A stretch of DNA of 64,000 bases from Ciborinia camelliae. Lineage: Eukaryota; Ascomycota; Leotiomycetes; Helotiales; Sclerotiniaceae. How positions within the stretch are numbered: position 1 is the first letter of the stretch; every line of letters starts with the position of its first letter. The notes beneath the pieces were generated by a model. It searched no databases and had not been told where the DNA came from. It saw nothing but the letters and a program-made list of their open reading frames with translations. Positions 11,643-22,747 of the stretch are shown piece by piece. The stretch lies in assembly GCA_025890175.1 (NCBI GenBank), contig JANPYM010000021.1, positions 209,354 through 273,353 on the forward strand, in the 5' to 3' direction. The position numbers and the translations under genes are program-made.

Positions 11643-13867
11643 GCTGGGCAAAGAAATATAACACTACTAGAAAGAAGTTTTCTTATATATCGATTCTTAT
11701 TCGAAGATGTATAATAGCAAAACCACAAAAGTAAGCGGACTATAGATAGAGGGAAATCCTTGATACTGAAGTATAAATTCAAGAATGAAGTGAATTGTAT
11801 AAGGGTATTCTTACCACCCAAAACCGAGCAAAGAACTTACAGTAGGCGCAACTAATCCTCCGCTCTTGCCTTCAGAACCTTCTTGCGTGATGAATATGTG
11901 AAATTAGACAGCATTGAGGTACCTTCCTAAATTGGTTAAATAATGAACTTTGAGTGGAACGTGCAGACAGTTGAAGATAGAACTACATTGCAATGATGTT
12001 GCAGTCAGTCAGAAACTATTGTCTACAGCAGCAACGAACAATCGCCCAAAATAATAAACCCACTATTTCAATAGTCTGCTTCGAACAAGATGATATGGGG
12101 TGTTGAAAGTTAATCAATGGAATACAACTTTGTTCCTAAATATGGAATGAACCATTCGAAAACCCAAAATTTGATTAGATCTGGGAGAAAGCCTAGTAGT
12201 GACTTATTAACCCACCTAATATACATTATATCCGTGGAAGTCCTTGAGGTTGATCTTACTGATCTCACTTCCGTACGTACCAGCCCAATTCTCAATCCAG
12301 AAATCGAATAGTATACCAGAATGAGATGTGCATTGTATCCCGTATAGTATGGCTCTTGACAGTATTTATTATTGAAAATGACTTGTTTGTTTTCCAACTG
12401 CCGGTGCTGTTGATCTCTTGGAGTTATGTGGTGGAAAATAGCAGCTAAAATGACTACCAACCAGTCCATGTATCCATAATGCTTTAAGAATGTTTATCAT
12501 CCAGAATTACTTTTTGATATATAATTGACATACCTAAGAAAGACCGGCAGATATACGGTAGATGTCATAGTCTACAAGATACTTGTTTTGGCCTGCAATT
12601 TGCCGTACTTAAATAGGCACTTGACAAGTTCTGCAAGTATGCCAACACTGGCTTTCGTGAAAACCAACGAAGGATAAAGTTCATACAGCAGATAATTTGG
12701 CTCAACAGGACCGAGCTCGCAAAGACGCATCATTAAACACCCTATAAGCCATCATAACAAGGATTATTTGCCCCCTCCGCCCAATTTCGAGTCGAATGCA
12801 AAATTTGACGCTTTCGCTTCCTCAAAACCGACTTTCCAAAGCTAATATTGATGTAAGAAAACGACTTGCCATCCGATGTTTCGTAACAATTATACGGAAC
12901 TGGCCAGAGGGTGGGAACATCAATGGGGGTCATATCATTTACAAGGTTGCAAGACATGGCCATGCTCAAGAGCAGAATAACCAAGATCGGCAAATGGCAT
13001 ATTGATGGAGTCTTGAGGTTCAAACCCAATGATTAAAGAACTGCTTAGTATGTGATTCCCAAAAATTCTCTGCTGGAAGGTAAGTTTTGTTTTACCCTTC
13101 GGGAACCACCGAATCTTCTAATATCATTTGATTCACCTCAAAAATCATATAAGGATGACGTTCTACCCGTGGGATTGGGGTGATCGGCATATTGGTGATT
13201 CAACAGTATCATTCACCAGAGGTTGATCTGGTTGATTGATGAGATAGGCTTGATATGTTTTTAGGCTTCATGATCATCAAATATAACCATTTCGGACTAA
13301 TCTTTCTCTTATTTGTACGTGTTTTCTGATTATACAAATGAAGTTGAGAAGAAATTTGTGGAAGGCTGCACGGTACCAATCCGCTCGTGATCCGTTCAAA
13401 CTCCCAAGTTCAGGCTCAATGATTTTTGAGTCCGTCATGGGTGACGGAAGAAGAAGAAATACAATGTCCAAGGAGCTCCAGCTGCATCATTCTTTACTTT
13501 ATATCATGGGTCAATGATCTGATGATCTGGAGAGATTTGAAATATTTTGGCATGTTCTGCAGAAGGCACAACTTCGGCTACACAACCAATGAATACAACA
13601 GAATCATTGGTAAGTTTAGAGTTTTGAAGCACACCCTTTTCACCGAGGACTCTGCGGGTAGATATTGGGTAGATATCGCAATGGTAACCAACTCTATATC
13701 AGTTTTTCCCGTTTTAAAATACAGCTTCGCACATGTGAGCCGCTTGAAGATGCAAGCCATTGATGATCAGTATCAGAAAGGTAAAGGGTAGAATGTAAGA
13801 CCAGTAATGGTCACGTGATTATTACATATGAGGATGAAAACTCATGGAACTAGAAGTCTTATTGGTT
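11643..13867. other. intergenic, no supported gene
   Basis: This stretch lies upstream of the UIM-protein gene and presumably includes its promoter and 5' leader. Several short frames occur on both strands (for example 12110-12469 minus and 13426-13791 plus). None has a motif, a consistent neighbour exon or a paralogue in the window. No repeat structure is seen until the MITE target duplication at 13868. Confidence 0.5.
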
Positions 13868-13876
13868 GTATAGGAA

Positions 13877-14485
13877 GGTAAGTAACAAAATGATGCCCGG
13901 CGTTATTAACGCTTAAAAGGGGGCGTCTCTAACGCAGGCATTAGTTTAATTGAATTTTTAAATATAAAACCAACTTAGGTCAAAAACGAAATATAAAAAA
14001 AAGCTTCAAGCTTTACGCTTTCTACCCTTTTATTTTCCTGCTTTTCTATCCCCTACTTTTCTACTTTCTATCTTCTATTCTACTTTTCTGTTTTTCTACT
14101 TTTCTGTTTAGCTTTTCCGACTCGAATCGGCTCTCGAACAATTCGAATCAGTTGTTCGATCGATTCGGATGGGAAGAGTTAATAGAATGGTAAAATAATA
14201 GAATGGTAGAATGGTAGAATGGTAGAATGGTAGAATGGTAGAATGGTAGAATGGTAGAATGGTAGAATGGTAGAATGGTAGAATGGTAGAATGGTAGAAT
14301 GGTAGAATGGTAGAATGGTAGAATGGTAGAATGGTAGAATGGTAAAATGGTAAAATGGTAAAATGGTAAAATAATTTTCGATCCGAATCAATTCTGTATT
14401 TAAAATTTTCAATTAAACTGACGCTTGCGTTCCCGATGTCTTTTTCTGGGCGTTAGTGATATTGGGTGTCATTTTATCACTTACC
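13877..14485. mobile_element. Mutator-like (MULE) non-autonomous element / MITE
   Basis: This is a 609-bp element bounded by a perfect 9-bp direct duplication, GTATAGGAA, at 13868-13876 and 14486-14494. The ends are long imperfect terminal inverted repeats of roughly 95 bp. The left end begins GGTAAGTAACAAAATGATG and the right end, read on the other strand, begins GGTAAGTGATAAAATGACA. Both arms continue to a shared inner block AGTTTAATTGAA. A 9-bp duplication with long TIRs is typical of Mutator-like elements. There is no transposase frame. The centre holds pyrimidine-rich DNA, palindromic TCGAATCG-type motifs and an 8-bp minisatellite. Family assignment is inferred from structure only. Confidence 0.85.
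14196..14372. repeat. 8-bp minisatellite (GAATGGTA)n inside the MITE
   Basis: About twenty head-to-tail copies of the 8-bp unit GAATGGTA are present, nearly perfect in the middle. At both edges they degrade to variants with AAAATGGT or AATAATAG. It lies in the core of the Mutator-like element and opens a spurious reading frame on the minus strand. Such arrays vary in copy number by slippage. Confidence 0.95.
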
Positions 14486-14494
14486 GTATAGGAA

Positions 14495-15755
14495 GGCTAA
14501 AGGTTGCAAGAGGTTAAGGAATTGGCAGCCTTACATTAGCCTTGTCAATAACATATATGCCACAGATACGCATTTATCTAGTGAAGAATATTGTGCCTTC
14601 TGCGCACAATCCTCAACTTGTACTGGCTATATACTTTTCCTCGAATACGGTCTTTCATTTGTATGCACTCTCCTATCCAATCCGGAAGGTATCCAATCCG
14701 GAAGGCAATTGCGATATTATGATGGCTATCTGGACCTTTACCGTCGATCCTGATAATCCCTAAATATCCACCGAGAGACTAATATTAGGAAATGGAAATT
14801 GTGGGCAGGGGGATTGAGTTACTTCCCTCTAGGCGCGATATTACAAAAAGTACTGTTTTTCCTTTCTGTATATATCATCAAAAAGCAATTTGATTCTAGT
14901 CACCAACTCTCATTCTGCATCATGATTCTTGTGCATTCTGAAGATTGATCTTCAATATTATTGTGCAGGATACTTGTCATCTTGACACAACCGTTGCCAC
15001 GCTTGGTATGGGAAGCAGTTATTTGAGATGATTCTAGCAAACCCGATGGTAAGATCTATAAGTGTATCCTGAAGGGGAAATACTAATTCCAAGTCGAAGG
15101 TTCTGTAGCAAAAGTGTGATCTAACCAACCTCCCATAGTATGTATGTGTTGCGATATAATAAATTTAGCACATGACTATGCACTAGGCATTCCACGCACT
15201 TATACGCTCGTCCTCGCACTCAACCAACGACCTAATCATCAATCAATATTAATTCTTTTGCATACCCTATATCATGGCATAGGCCAAACCATCGAGGTAA
15301 TACCGACATTATGAAATCATTCTTCGCAGATGAGTTCAATATGAAAATAATAGTACAAAGTTGCAGCTTGCGATATCCCTTACAGTCCTCTCGATGCCAA
15401 CAGTACAAGCATTATCTTTCTAAAATATTCATATTGTTTCCACTAGGCATATATATCACGAAATATGAGAAGGAATTGGAGCATAAGCTATCAAAAAAAA
15501 GTGGAACACAAATTATGGTACAAATGCCAAGGTAGACGGAATTCGGGAGAGGGGAAAATTTGATACATAAAAATGAGACACTTGTCACTCGTATATCCAT
15601 CGACATCATCAACTTCAAAAGCCGGCTACAGAAAACAAAGATATCCCAAACAAACAACAATCCAAACCCAAACAGATGAATCAAAGCAAAAGTTCTAAAC
15701 AACAAGTAAATCTATCAAGCCAGGCACAAACTGGCAATTTATGCACCCTTTTAGC
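14495..15755. other. intergenic, downstream of the laccase gene
   Basis: No gene is seen. A 16-bp tandem duplication, TATCCAATCCGGAAGG twice, lies at about 14674-14705. The last few hundred bases probably include the 3' untranslated region of the minus-strand laccase gene. Small frames at 15311-15705 on both strands have no features. Confidence 0.5.
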
Positions 15756-17732
15756 CTACAATCCAGAATCAATCTGATCCACAACCGTGCTATTCGTAAA
15801 CAACGCCCAATCTCTACAAGTCTGAGCCATGATGCTAGGAATCTGCAACTTCGCAATATCGTCCGGGCGTTCAACCACACTGACATATAATCCACTGCTA
15901 ACATGAAATGCGATATGACAGTGCAATGGCCAAACACCCGGGTTATCGGCCGTTACTTGCAAGACCATGTAGCCGCCAGCTTGAAGCAGCTGTACATCAC
16001 GACGTTGGGGATTGGACGCTCGTACGATTGACCCATCCCAGGCTCCAGTTCCTTCGCTGAGAACAAACATGTTGTGGCCGTGAAGATGGATGGGATGGGC
16101 AGCTGGGCCAGGGTTGGTAATATGGATGCGGAAGGAACTGTTGGAGCCGAAATTGTAGATATTCCACTCGGGACTATCTGGGTACGAATTATTTCCCTGG
16201 TTGGACAGGAGAAGAATAGGTTGGTTATAGTTTGCACGGAAGGAAGATTTATTCATCGTCCATTGCCAGTTTCCTGAAACGTTTTGTCCAAATCCAATGT
16301 CGATTTGCTGGGTTGTGGGGGGGTTTGGATCGGGGACTATTGGAAACCAAGGTGTAGTTTGTGTGAGAGGATCGTTCTTGCAGATGTTGGCGACGGAATC
16401 GTTGAATGTGGCAGAGGCAGTGGTGGTGGGCTGCAAGTCAGGGATGAGGCCATAGTAGGCGACTGCTTTGGCGGCGGGATTGCTGGTGAGTGAGCATCCG
16501 GAAAGGGTTGATCGCATCCAGTATGATCCTGTCGTTCCAACTGGGAGACCTTCAACGATGACATCGGTACGCTGACCGATTCCTAAAGTAACGACTAGAT
16601 GATGTGAGCAAAGTACATCTTATATCTGAGTCTCATGACATACCCTGAGTAGTGTAGGGTTGGACGGGGACAAAATCATTAGCAATGACAGTCATATTAT
16701 GTCCATCGATCGCGAACTTTTGCATTCCTTCAGTACCGGCATTAATAAGCCTAAGTCTGTGCTGTTTGCCAGGTGTGAGTCTGAAAGTAGGTGGCACAAA
16801 GTCTTTGTCATTACAGGCAGTAGTATCGCCAGCAGCCTTTGTTGAGCAATTGAAAAATCCTTTGCCTTGGATCAGATTGCTATCAGATTTCACGAGCTGA
16901 TAATTGTTAGCGTGGCATTTTCTGCCGGGAGTCTAGCGTGCCACTTACAACCCTGGTGAGATCAGTCGAGACGACATCCTCAACAAGTGAGAAATATGGT
17001 GGATGATACCAATCTGTCAACAGCACTGGCCCAATATCTATTCAAGTTAGTATATTAAATGCTTAAGGGGCAAAGCTAATAACTCACCGATATCATAGGG
17101 AAGAGTTGGGGGACCATGAATAATCATGGGACCAAGGATCCCAGCATTGTACTGGGCAGAGTAATGAGAATGCCACCAACTAGTTCCGTACAGATCGGCC
17201 AAGAAAGTATATGTGAAGCTTCCTCCAGGAGGAATGGGGCATTGCTGAACTCCAGGAACACCATCAAACCATTGAGACGTCTTTTGCAAAATTCCGTGCC
17301 AATGGAGTGCGGTTCCTTCCTCGGGACCCGTGATCTTATTGTGGACAGTGACTTGAATGGTATCTCCCCAATTTGCTTCGATTAGAGGTCCTGGAAAAAC
17401 ACCATTCACAAGCATTACATCCCTTTGGTATCCATCTGGTGATGCCTTGCCTCTCTGAACGGTAAAATCGTATCTTCGAATCACACCAGTATTAGGTGAG
17501 CTGACTGTAGTAGGGGCACTGGTTAATTCAAGTTCCATGTCTTTGGGCCGGTAGTCAACCTACTATAGGGATTGGTGTTGTTGGCAGTCTTATCACCCCA
17601 CGGGAAACCTTGGGGAAGAGGAGTGACAGGATCGCTGGTTTGCAAGTATTGCACAGGCAAGGTTGAATAATTGTTCTGAGCAGAAACGAGTGACCCAAAA
17701 ATAAGGGTGGCAAGAGAAACTAAACTCCGCAT
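15756..17732 (-). CDS. secreted laccase (multicopper oxidase), five exons
   Basis: This enzyme oxidises phenolic substrates while reducing O2 to water, and is probably extracellular. Exons are 17732..17564, 17504..17088, 17037..16949, 16896..16644 and 16594..15756. The introns are 49-59 bp, all GT-AG, and frame continuity is exact, giving 588 residues. An 18-residue signal peptide ends at SLVSA. All four copper signatures are intact: HWHG at 124-127, HSH at 168-170, HPIHLHGH at about 476-483 and [12 protein letters not shown] at about 534-545. The residue ten after the type-1 Cys is Leu, as expected for a laccase. The protein ends in DSGL, the C-terminal plug type known from ascomycete laccases. 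Several N-x-S/T sites are present. Skipping the first intron would place a stop after KTWNLN, so its removal is required. Length and layout are normal for asco-laccases; a melanin or lignin role cannot be told apart here. Confidence 0.95.
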
Positions 17733-20421
17733 GTTGAATGAATGTATGAAGCAAAACTAAAGCTATTCAGCGTGAGCCTTCGATGAGTGTGATGAGGATG
17801 ATGATGCCGATGTAGAAGACGAGATAGAGATTCAGAGGACATCTTGGTTTATATAGAAGTGTTCCACAGCTTAGTCAATCAACATACCCAAATCAAGAGC
17901 AGAGTATTCAAAGCTGTCAGCTTGCATCTCGCGGGACACATTTCCTTCCATGTCTAGACGAGCAAGATAGACTTGCAGGATTATGCATCGCATCGATTAA
18001 TTTCGAAGTAAACATGGAATAATACTAGCCAAATCTTACTGGAGATGTAAAACTACGGGAACAATCGAAACTATCTGAGGCTGAAGTAAGAATACTAGTG
18101 CTAGGCTGCATACTTCATATGATGGGTTGTCTCGGCGTTACGTCGTGTAAATAGTCTCCACTAGAAGGATAGCACAGCTTTTCAATTCAATAGATTACTC
18201 AATACATTGGTAATCGTGACGTTCCGATAAGATTCTTCGACAAGCCACTTGATGCAAGTATACCAAGAGAAATAAATGTACCAAGAATACCAAGAGTCGA
18301 TATTGACGTTCGAATTGAGGAAGTAAATTTGTTTGATATGCATGGGTCGTGTTCATAGGATCATGAAAATTCAAATGAGCACAACAATTGGCTTTAGTTC
18401 TTCGCCTTTTGTTGTACACATAGTCCGTGAAGGGTTACATTGCATGCTTGGCAATACGAACGGGTAAGAATCATAACGATACCCCCGGGAAATCTAAGTC
18501 CAATCTGGATATTGTTAAGCTTTGTTCCAGTGAGCATGAATGAAATCCCACTGGCGCTCCCGAATGAGATATGTGGAGGGGCTTATCGAAGTTCGAGCCC
18601 TCGGGTGTTACAAAATGGTCTATGGGCTTTATAGTGGCGCTTTCTAAATCCGAATAGAAACTGTGCTTGTTTACTATCGCCGTCGCCAGCTATATGCCGG
18701 GGATATAATTGGAAAATTGGCAAATAGCACTTAGCCAGGCTTGAGGTTACTAGTCCCGAAGTACGACTTCAGCCCTTGTAACATTGCCATGAGATGAGTC
18801 GATGCGGACGGAATGTTTGGGTCGATACACAAAGATATCAACACGAGCTTTAGGTTGCATGTTTGATTTCAACCTAAAAGATAATCGGGCGTAAGCAACC
18901 AAAGTACATGAAGATAACAATCCAATTCCGGAAAATAAGACGGAAATTAGTGGGAATAAGAAATATCGTGTAGAACACTGTACCTAACTGCCCGTACTCG
19001 CAACTCTCTGAGTCAAGAAAACCAGAGCTACAGAGCTATAAGCCTAACGATACAAGTGGCTCAATAGACTTAGTCGCCAATTCGTGGCAGGATTCTACTG
19101 AATATTCTTCGAAACCGTGAACACGTGAATGTGAGAGTTTAGCCAAATTTTGGGAGTGAGAGTTTAGCCTAATTTTAGGAGTGACATTTACCATGTGTCA
19201 GCCAGCCCTACCCTGTCTGCCTTTAGAGATACGGACGTAGATATTTGATGCTTTCCTGAATTAGACACCAGGTTACTACCGAGATCATGGAGCTATGGCT
19301 TGCAGGAAGCACGAGACTTCCAGGATATTGAAGCGGGATCGACTTCAAGGTTTAATATTGAGGGAAGATTCTCAAAATGGCGTATTTTATGAGCGGACCT
19401 GATCGATTAGGTGATGGGCTGAAGCGTTCAAATCACATTCATCATTCGAAGCCGTCCATACGGAGTTTTCTGACGTTATATTATTTCTCGTTATTGTATG
19501 CAGTGAAATAATGTGGTTGTACGATTAACCCATTTGTTAATGAACGGTTGATGTATTATTCGTAAGATTATTTTGCATCATGTGCTTTTGTAATGTTCTG
19601 GCTTTCCATATCTCTGTGCCAGCTATGTTCTAATAAAATTGTTTTCTTGCGAGAAGACGGCTGCTTCACATTGCTATTTCTCGAATTTCTATAAAAAAAA
19701 ATCAGCCATAAGTTCTATATATAAATAAGCTGGCTGATAGAAAACAATATTTGGATCGGTGAAGGATCTCGCATTTATGAACTTGACCGTATTTGACATC
19801 ACTATGACGTGTTTGATCTTCACCCATGTCATTTTCTTTTGCGTCTGAAAGCTTCAGGTGAAGAATCAAGCATGTGGCAGCCTCAATCTCGTCTAGGTGT
19901 CATAATCATAAACCTATTTGATATATAAACCTGGAAAAATCGATAGTTCTCGCAGCACCAAGGTTGTGCCCCTCTGTCAAGGCGAAGATTCCTTCAAACG
20001 CATAGCTTGGTGATTCCAGGTATGTAGACAGTCACAATGTATAAGCCTGGAAGTACCGTGGCTGTGCCCCTAGGCAACCAGTTCCCATGCAAATTGGATG
20101 TCACGTGTGCCATGGGGAGGCTCGGGAATTGCGCTGTTCATCAGTTGGCGCATTAAGGGACAAGGAGTTCTGCGAGTTCCTTGCGTAAACTGGTAGAAAT
20201 ATCTGTGGTATACTTTTCAAGAAACTTTATGTCGATTCCTCTCGAATCCTATGAAAGGCTTTGGTGGGCTAGTTGACTTCTTGTTTGGTACATACTTGTT
20301 TCGCTTCTCACCATGCTTGCGAAGCTTCTGACTCATCTTTGAGCCTAGAATTCTTTCTTTCCTTCTAATTTCCTGAATTCTACAATCAGCGGGGAGGTTC
20401 TCGCATCAAGCCAATACCAAT
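17733..20421. other. intergenic, laccase upstream region and beyond
   Basis: The first 300-400 bp are the probable laccase promoter and leader. The rest shows no coding signal. A small local duplication occurs at about 19131-19190, where GTGAGAGTTTAGCC is followed by a near copy. No transposon ends or target duplications were recognised. Confidence 0.5.
17848..17855 (-). promoter_or_regulatory. TATA-like box of the laccase gene
   Basis: TATATAAA on the minus strand lies about 115 bp upstream of the laccase ATG. It is followed by a pyrimidine-rich leader with repeated CATCATC triplets, a common fungal core-promoter layout. This is a positional inference. Confidence 0.5.
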
Positions 20422-20628
20422 ATGACAAGCGGTGCCAAAAATGAATCGGAACAGCCTCCGCATCAATTGATAGCCAACCCAACCGCGAAATTCCCACAGT
20501 ACGGAAAGGTGGGGGATTACTCTACAGTCGCCGATGAGTCCTCAAGCAGTTTATTTGATCTCCCCTTCGAATTGAAAGAGACCGCTTGGCCCTTAAAGTG
20601 CTCCGAACGGCATCAACTTGACATATAG
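20422..20628 (+). pseudogene. fragment resembling the start of a fungal F-box/2EXR-type protein
   Basis: A 68-codon frame starts with ATG and carries the segment LFDLPFELKETAWPLKCSER. This resembles the LP-x-EL-x-x-x-IW opening of fungal F-box-like and 2EXR-type proteins. The frame stops soon afterwards, and no downstream exon continuing the domain was found before the tandem repeat at 20718. It may be a truncated relic or chance similarity. Confidence 0.25.
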
Positions 20629-20717
20629 CGTTGATCCGGAGGTTCCTTCATCTCTATGAGCGGCAACAGTTCTGGTCCAGATATCTGAGTTCATTCAAGA
20701 ATAATTGGAGGATGGCC

Positions 20718-20774
20718 AGGTGGATATGGTGAATTAATATAACAAGGTGGATATGGTGAATTGATATAACAACA
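20718..20774. repeat. 27-30 bp tandem duplication
   Basis: AGGTGGATATGGTGAATT followed by AATATAACA or GATATAACAACA occurs twice in tandem, then a third partial start, AGGTGAATTA. It lies in the spacer before ATG17. Confidence 0.85.
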
Positions 20775-21140
20775 AGGTGAATTATATATTATTTTGGGGG
20801 ATGGCAATTGGAAGTGGTTGGTACAGTATCATAGCGCCTTTTAGCGCCGGATGATGCCGAATGAGAAGGTTACAGCCAAGCCAATACAGCATCACATCAT
20901 CAATTGTCATTCTTGAGATGTCCAGCGTTTTATGATCAACCACGAGCTTTAAACAAACTCTGCCATACAATATGGTCATTTTTATTGATCCAATCAATAA
21001 TATGATGTTGACAGCCATGAGGCCATAATACCTACCTATTCAATTCTCCATCAATCTAATTAACAGTGTTTCTCTTCAACTCAACTCTACCCACCATCAA
21101 CATTCAACATCTACCATAAAGTGTGTTTGTTAACCCAACC

Positions 21141-22747
21141 ATGGCATCCTCACCCAATATTCCAGGTAGTCAAAGCCAAGCATCGATATCTTCTACAAAC
21201 CCCCCAGGTCTTACAACACATGAGCTGGATATCTCTCTTGAAACCTTGGTATCGTATCTCCTTGCTTCCAAGCGTTCCCTATCATCTATCAGTACAGTAT
21301 GGCGCGCGAACGAAATTGTCACCTCGGCGAAGAGTGCACTGGAAGAAAGCGTCATATTAAACGCTAGGACAGTATTTGTTCAAAGTGGGATCAAGGAGCA
21401 GTTTGAGATCTTGAAGAAAGTTAGGCATAGCATCGAGCTTGTGTATAATGATGGACAGGAGGATTTCAAGGTGGGTTGTTCAGCTATGGTATTGATGGTG
21501 CGGGGCTGACCATCATATGCGCAGAATGTTATACATACTCTCGATGCCGCAAACACTCGACTTGAGTCTACAATGGATGTGCTGAGGTCAACAATGGTGG
21601 ATGCGGCTTTCCGACCAGCTGGCGAGGAACCTAGAAGTTTGTTGGACTTTGTCGATGAACAAGGTGTAGAGGGAATGCGAGATGGCTTGAAAGAGTTGAT
21701 CCGAGAATCCAAGGTAACATGTTCTTGCTGAGTTATTCAATGGCTCCAATTATTGACATTCGATTATAGGAAGCGCAAACAGAATTCGATACATCTATAC
21801 TTTCCTTCGATAATGATAGACGTAGCTTGAAATCGGCTTCTAAATACACCAAAGGATCTTCTTCATCTGCCTCTCCAATACCAAAGCATTTAGACACTCT
21901 CGAAGGCCATGCCCAAGAAATGGCTTCCTTACTATCATCGCTCTCCAATCATTTCGACCTATGCCTAAGCGCCATCAGACATACGGACGGGGGATATGCC
22001 GCCTTCCTAAATGCGGCCTCCAATCTACCCCCGGGCGCTGAGCCTGTATCCGTCTCGGGCGTAATGACGACCTCCCACGATGACATACATGAAGAACCTC
22101 TTAGCGAACAAGAACGCGAAGAAATGTTTTCCGTTCTCGAAAAAGACGCCGCGGAAGTTGAAGACGTGGTTATGGAACTTCGCGACCGTCTGAATGAGAT
22201 GGAACACAAACATGACGCAATTCTCGATTACGTTTCACACCTCACTGAACAATTCAAAGATACCACGAATGCATACAAAGCTCTTGAGGGAGTATATGAG
22301 CGATTATCGGGATATATCATGGCGGGTCAGGATTTCCGTGCTAGGTGGGAAGATATCAAGGCGCAGATACACGAACAAATGGATGAATTGGAGGGAATGC
22401 GACTCTTCTATGAAAATTATCTCTCCTCATACGATGGTCTGATACTTGAGGTCCACCGTCGTAGCATCGCCGAGGAGAAAGCGAAAGCGATAGCTAAGAA
22501 GGCAATGGAGCAAATTAGCAAGCTCTATGATGTCGATATGAAGGTGAGACACGATTTCAAGAATGATGTGGGGGATTATTTGCCGGTTGATTTGTACCCA
22601 GGTATTAATGCAGCTGCACCGAGATGGGAATTTAAGTTGGTGGAGGAGGAGGAAAGTGCGGGTAGTACTCCTTTGTTGGAGAGAAAGGTGGTCGAGGGCT
22701 CGAGTCAGAGGGATCGGGAGAGGCACAGAATTGAAAATGGAAACTGA
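21141..22747 (+). CDS. ATG17: autophagy-related protein 17 (ATG17)
   Basis: This is the scaffold of the Atg1 kinase complex at the phagophore assembly site, where with Atg29/Atg31 it nucleates autophagosome formation. Exons are 21141..21470, 21525..21713 and 21770..22747. The introns are 54 and 56 bp, GT-AG, both in phase 0, giving 498 residues. I recognise the family from the N-terminal block around LDISLETLVSYLLASKR, the stretch RPAGEEPRSLLDFVDEQGVE, and the mostly helical coiled-coil body with heptad-like charge patterns up to about residue 460. It closely matches the Sclerotinia Atg17 as I remember it. The start follows an A-rich leader, and a frame-compatible TTT-rich upstream codon run lacks an ATG. 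The last 30 residues are charged and poorly conserved. Length is normal for the family. It has no operon-like partner, and its neighbours are unrelated. Confidence 0.95.

Noticed and set aside
14179..14412. Minus-strand 77-codon frame encoding repeated HSTILPFY
   Set aside because: It is the translation of the 8-bp minisatellite inside the MITE, not a gene.
18580..18610. B-box-like GTTCGAGCCC
   Set aside because: No A box or cloverleaf could be formed around it.
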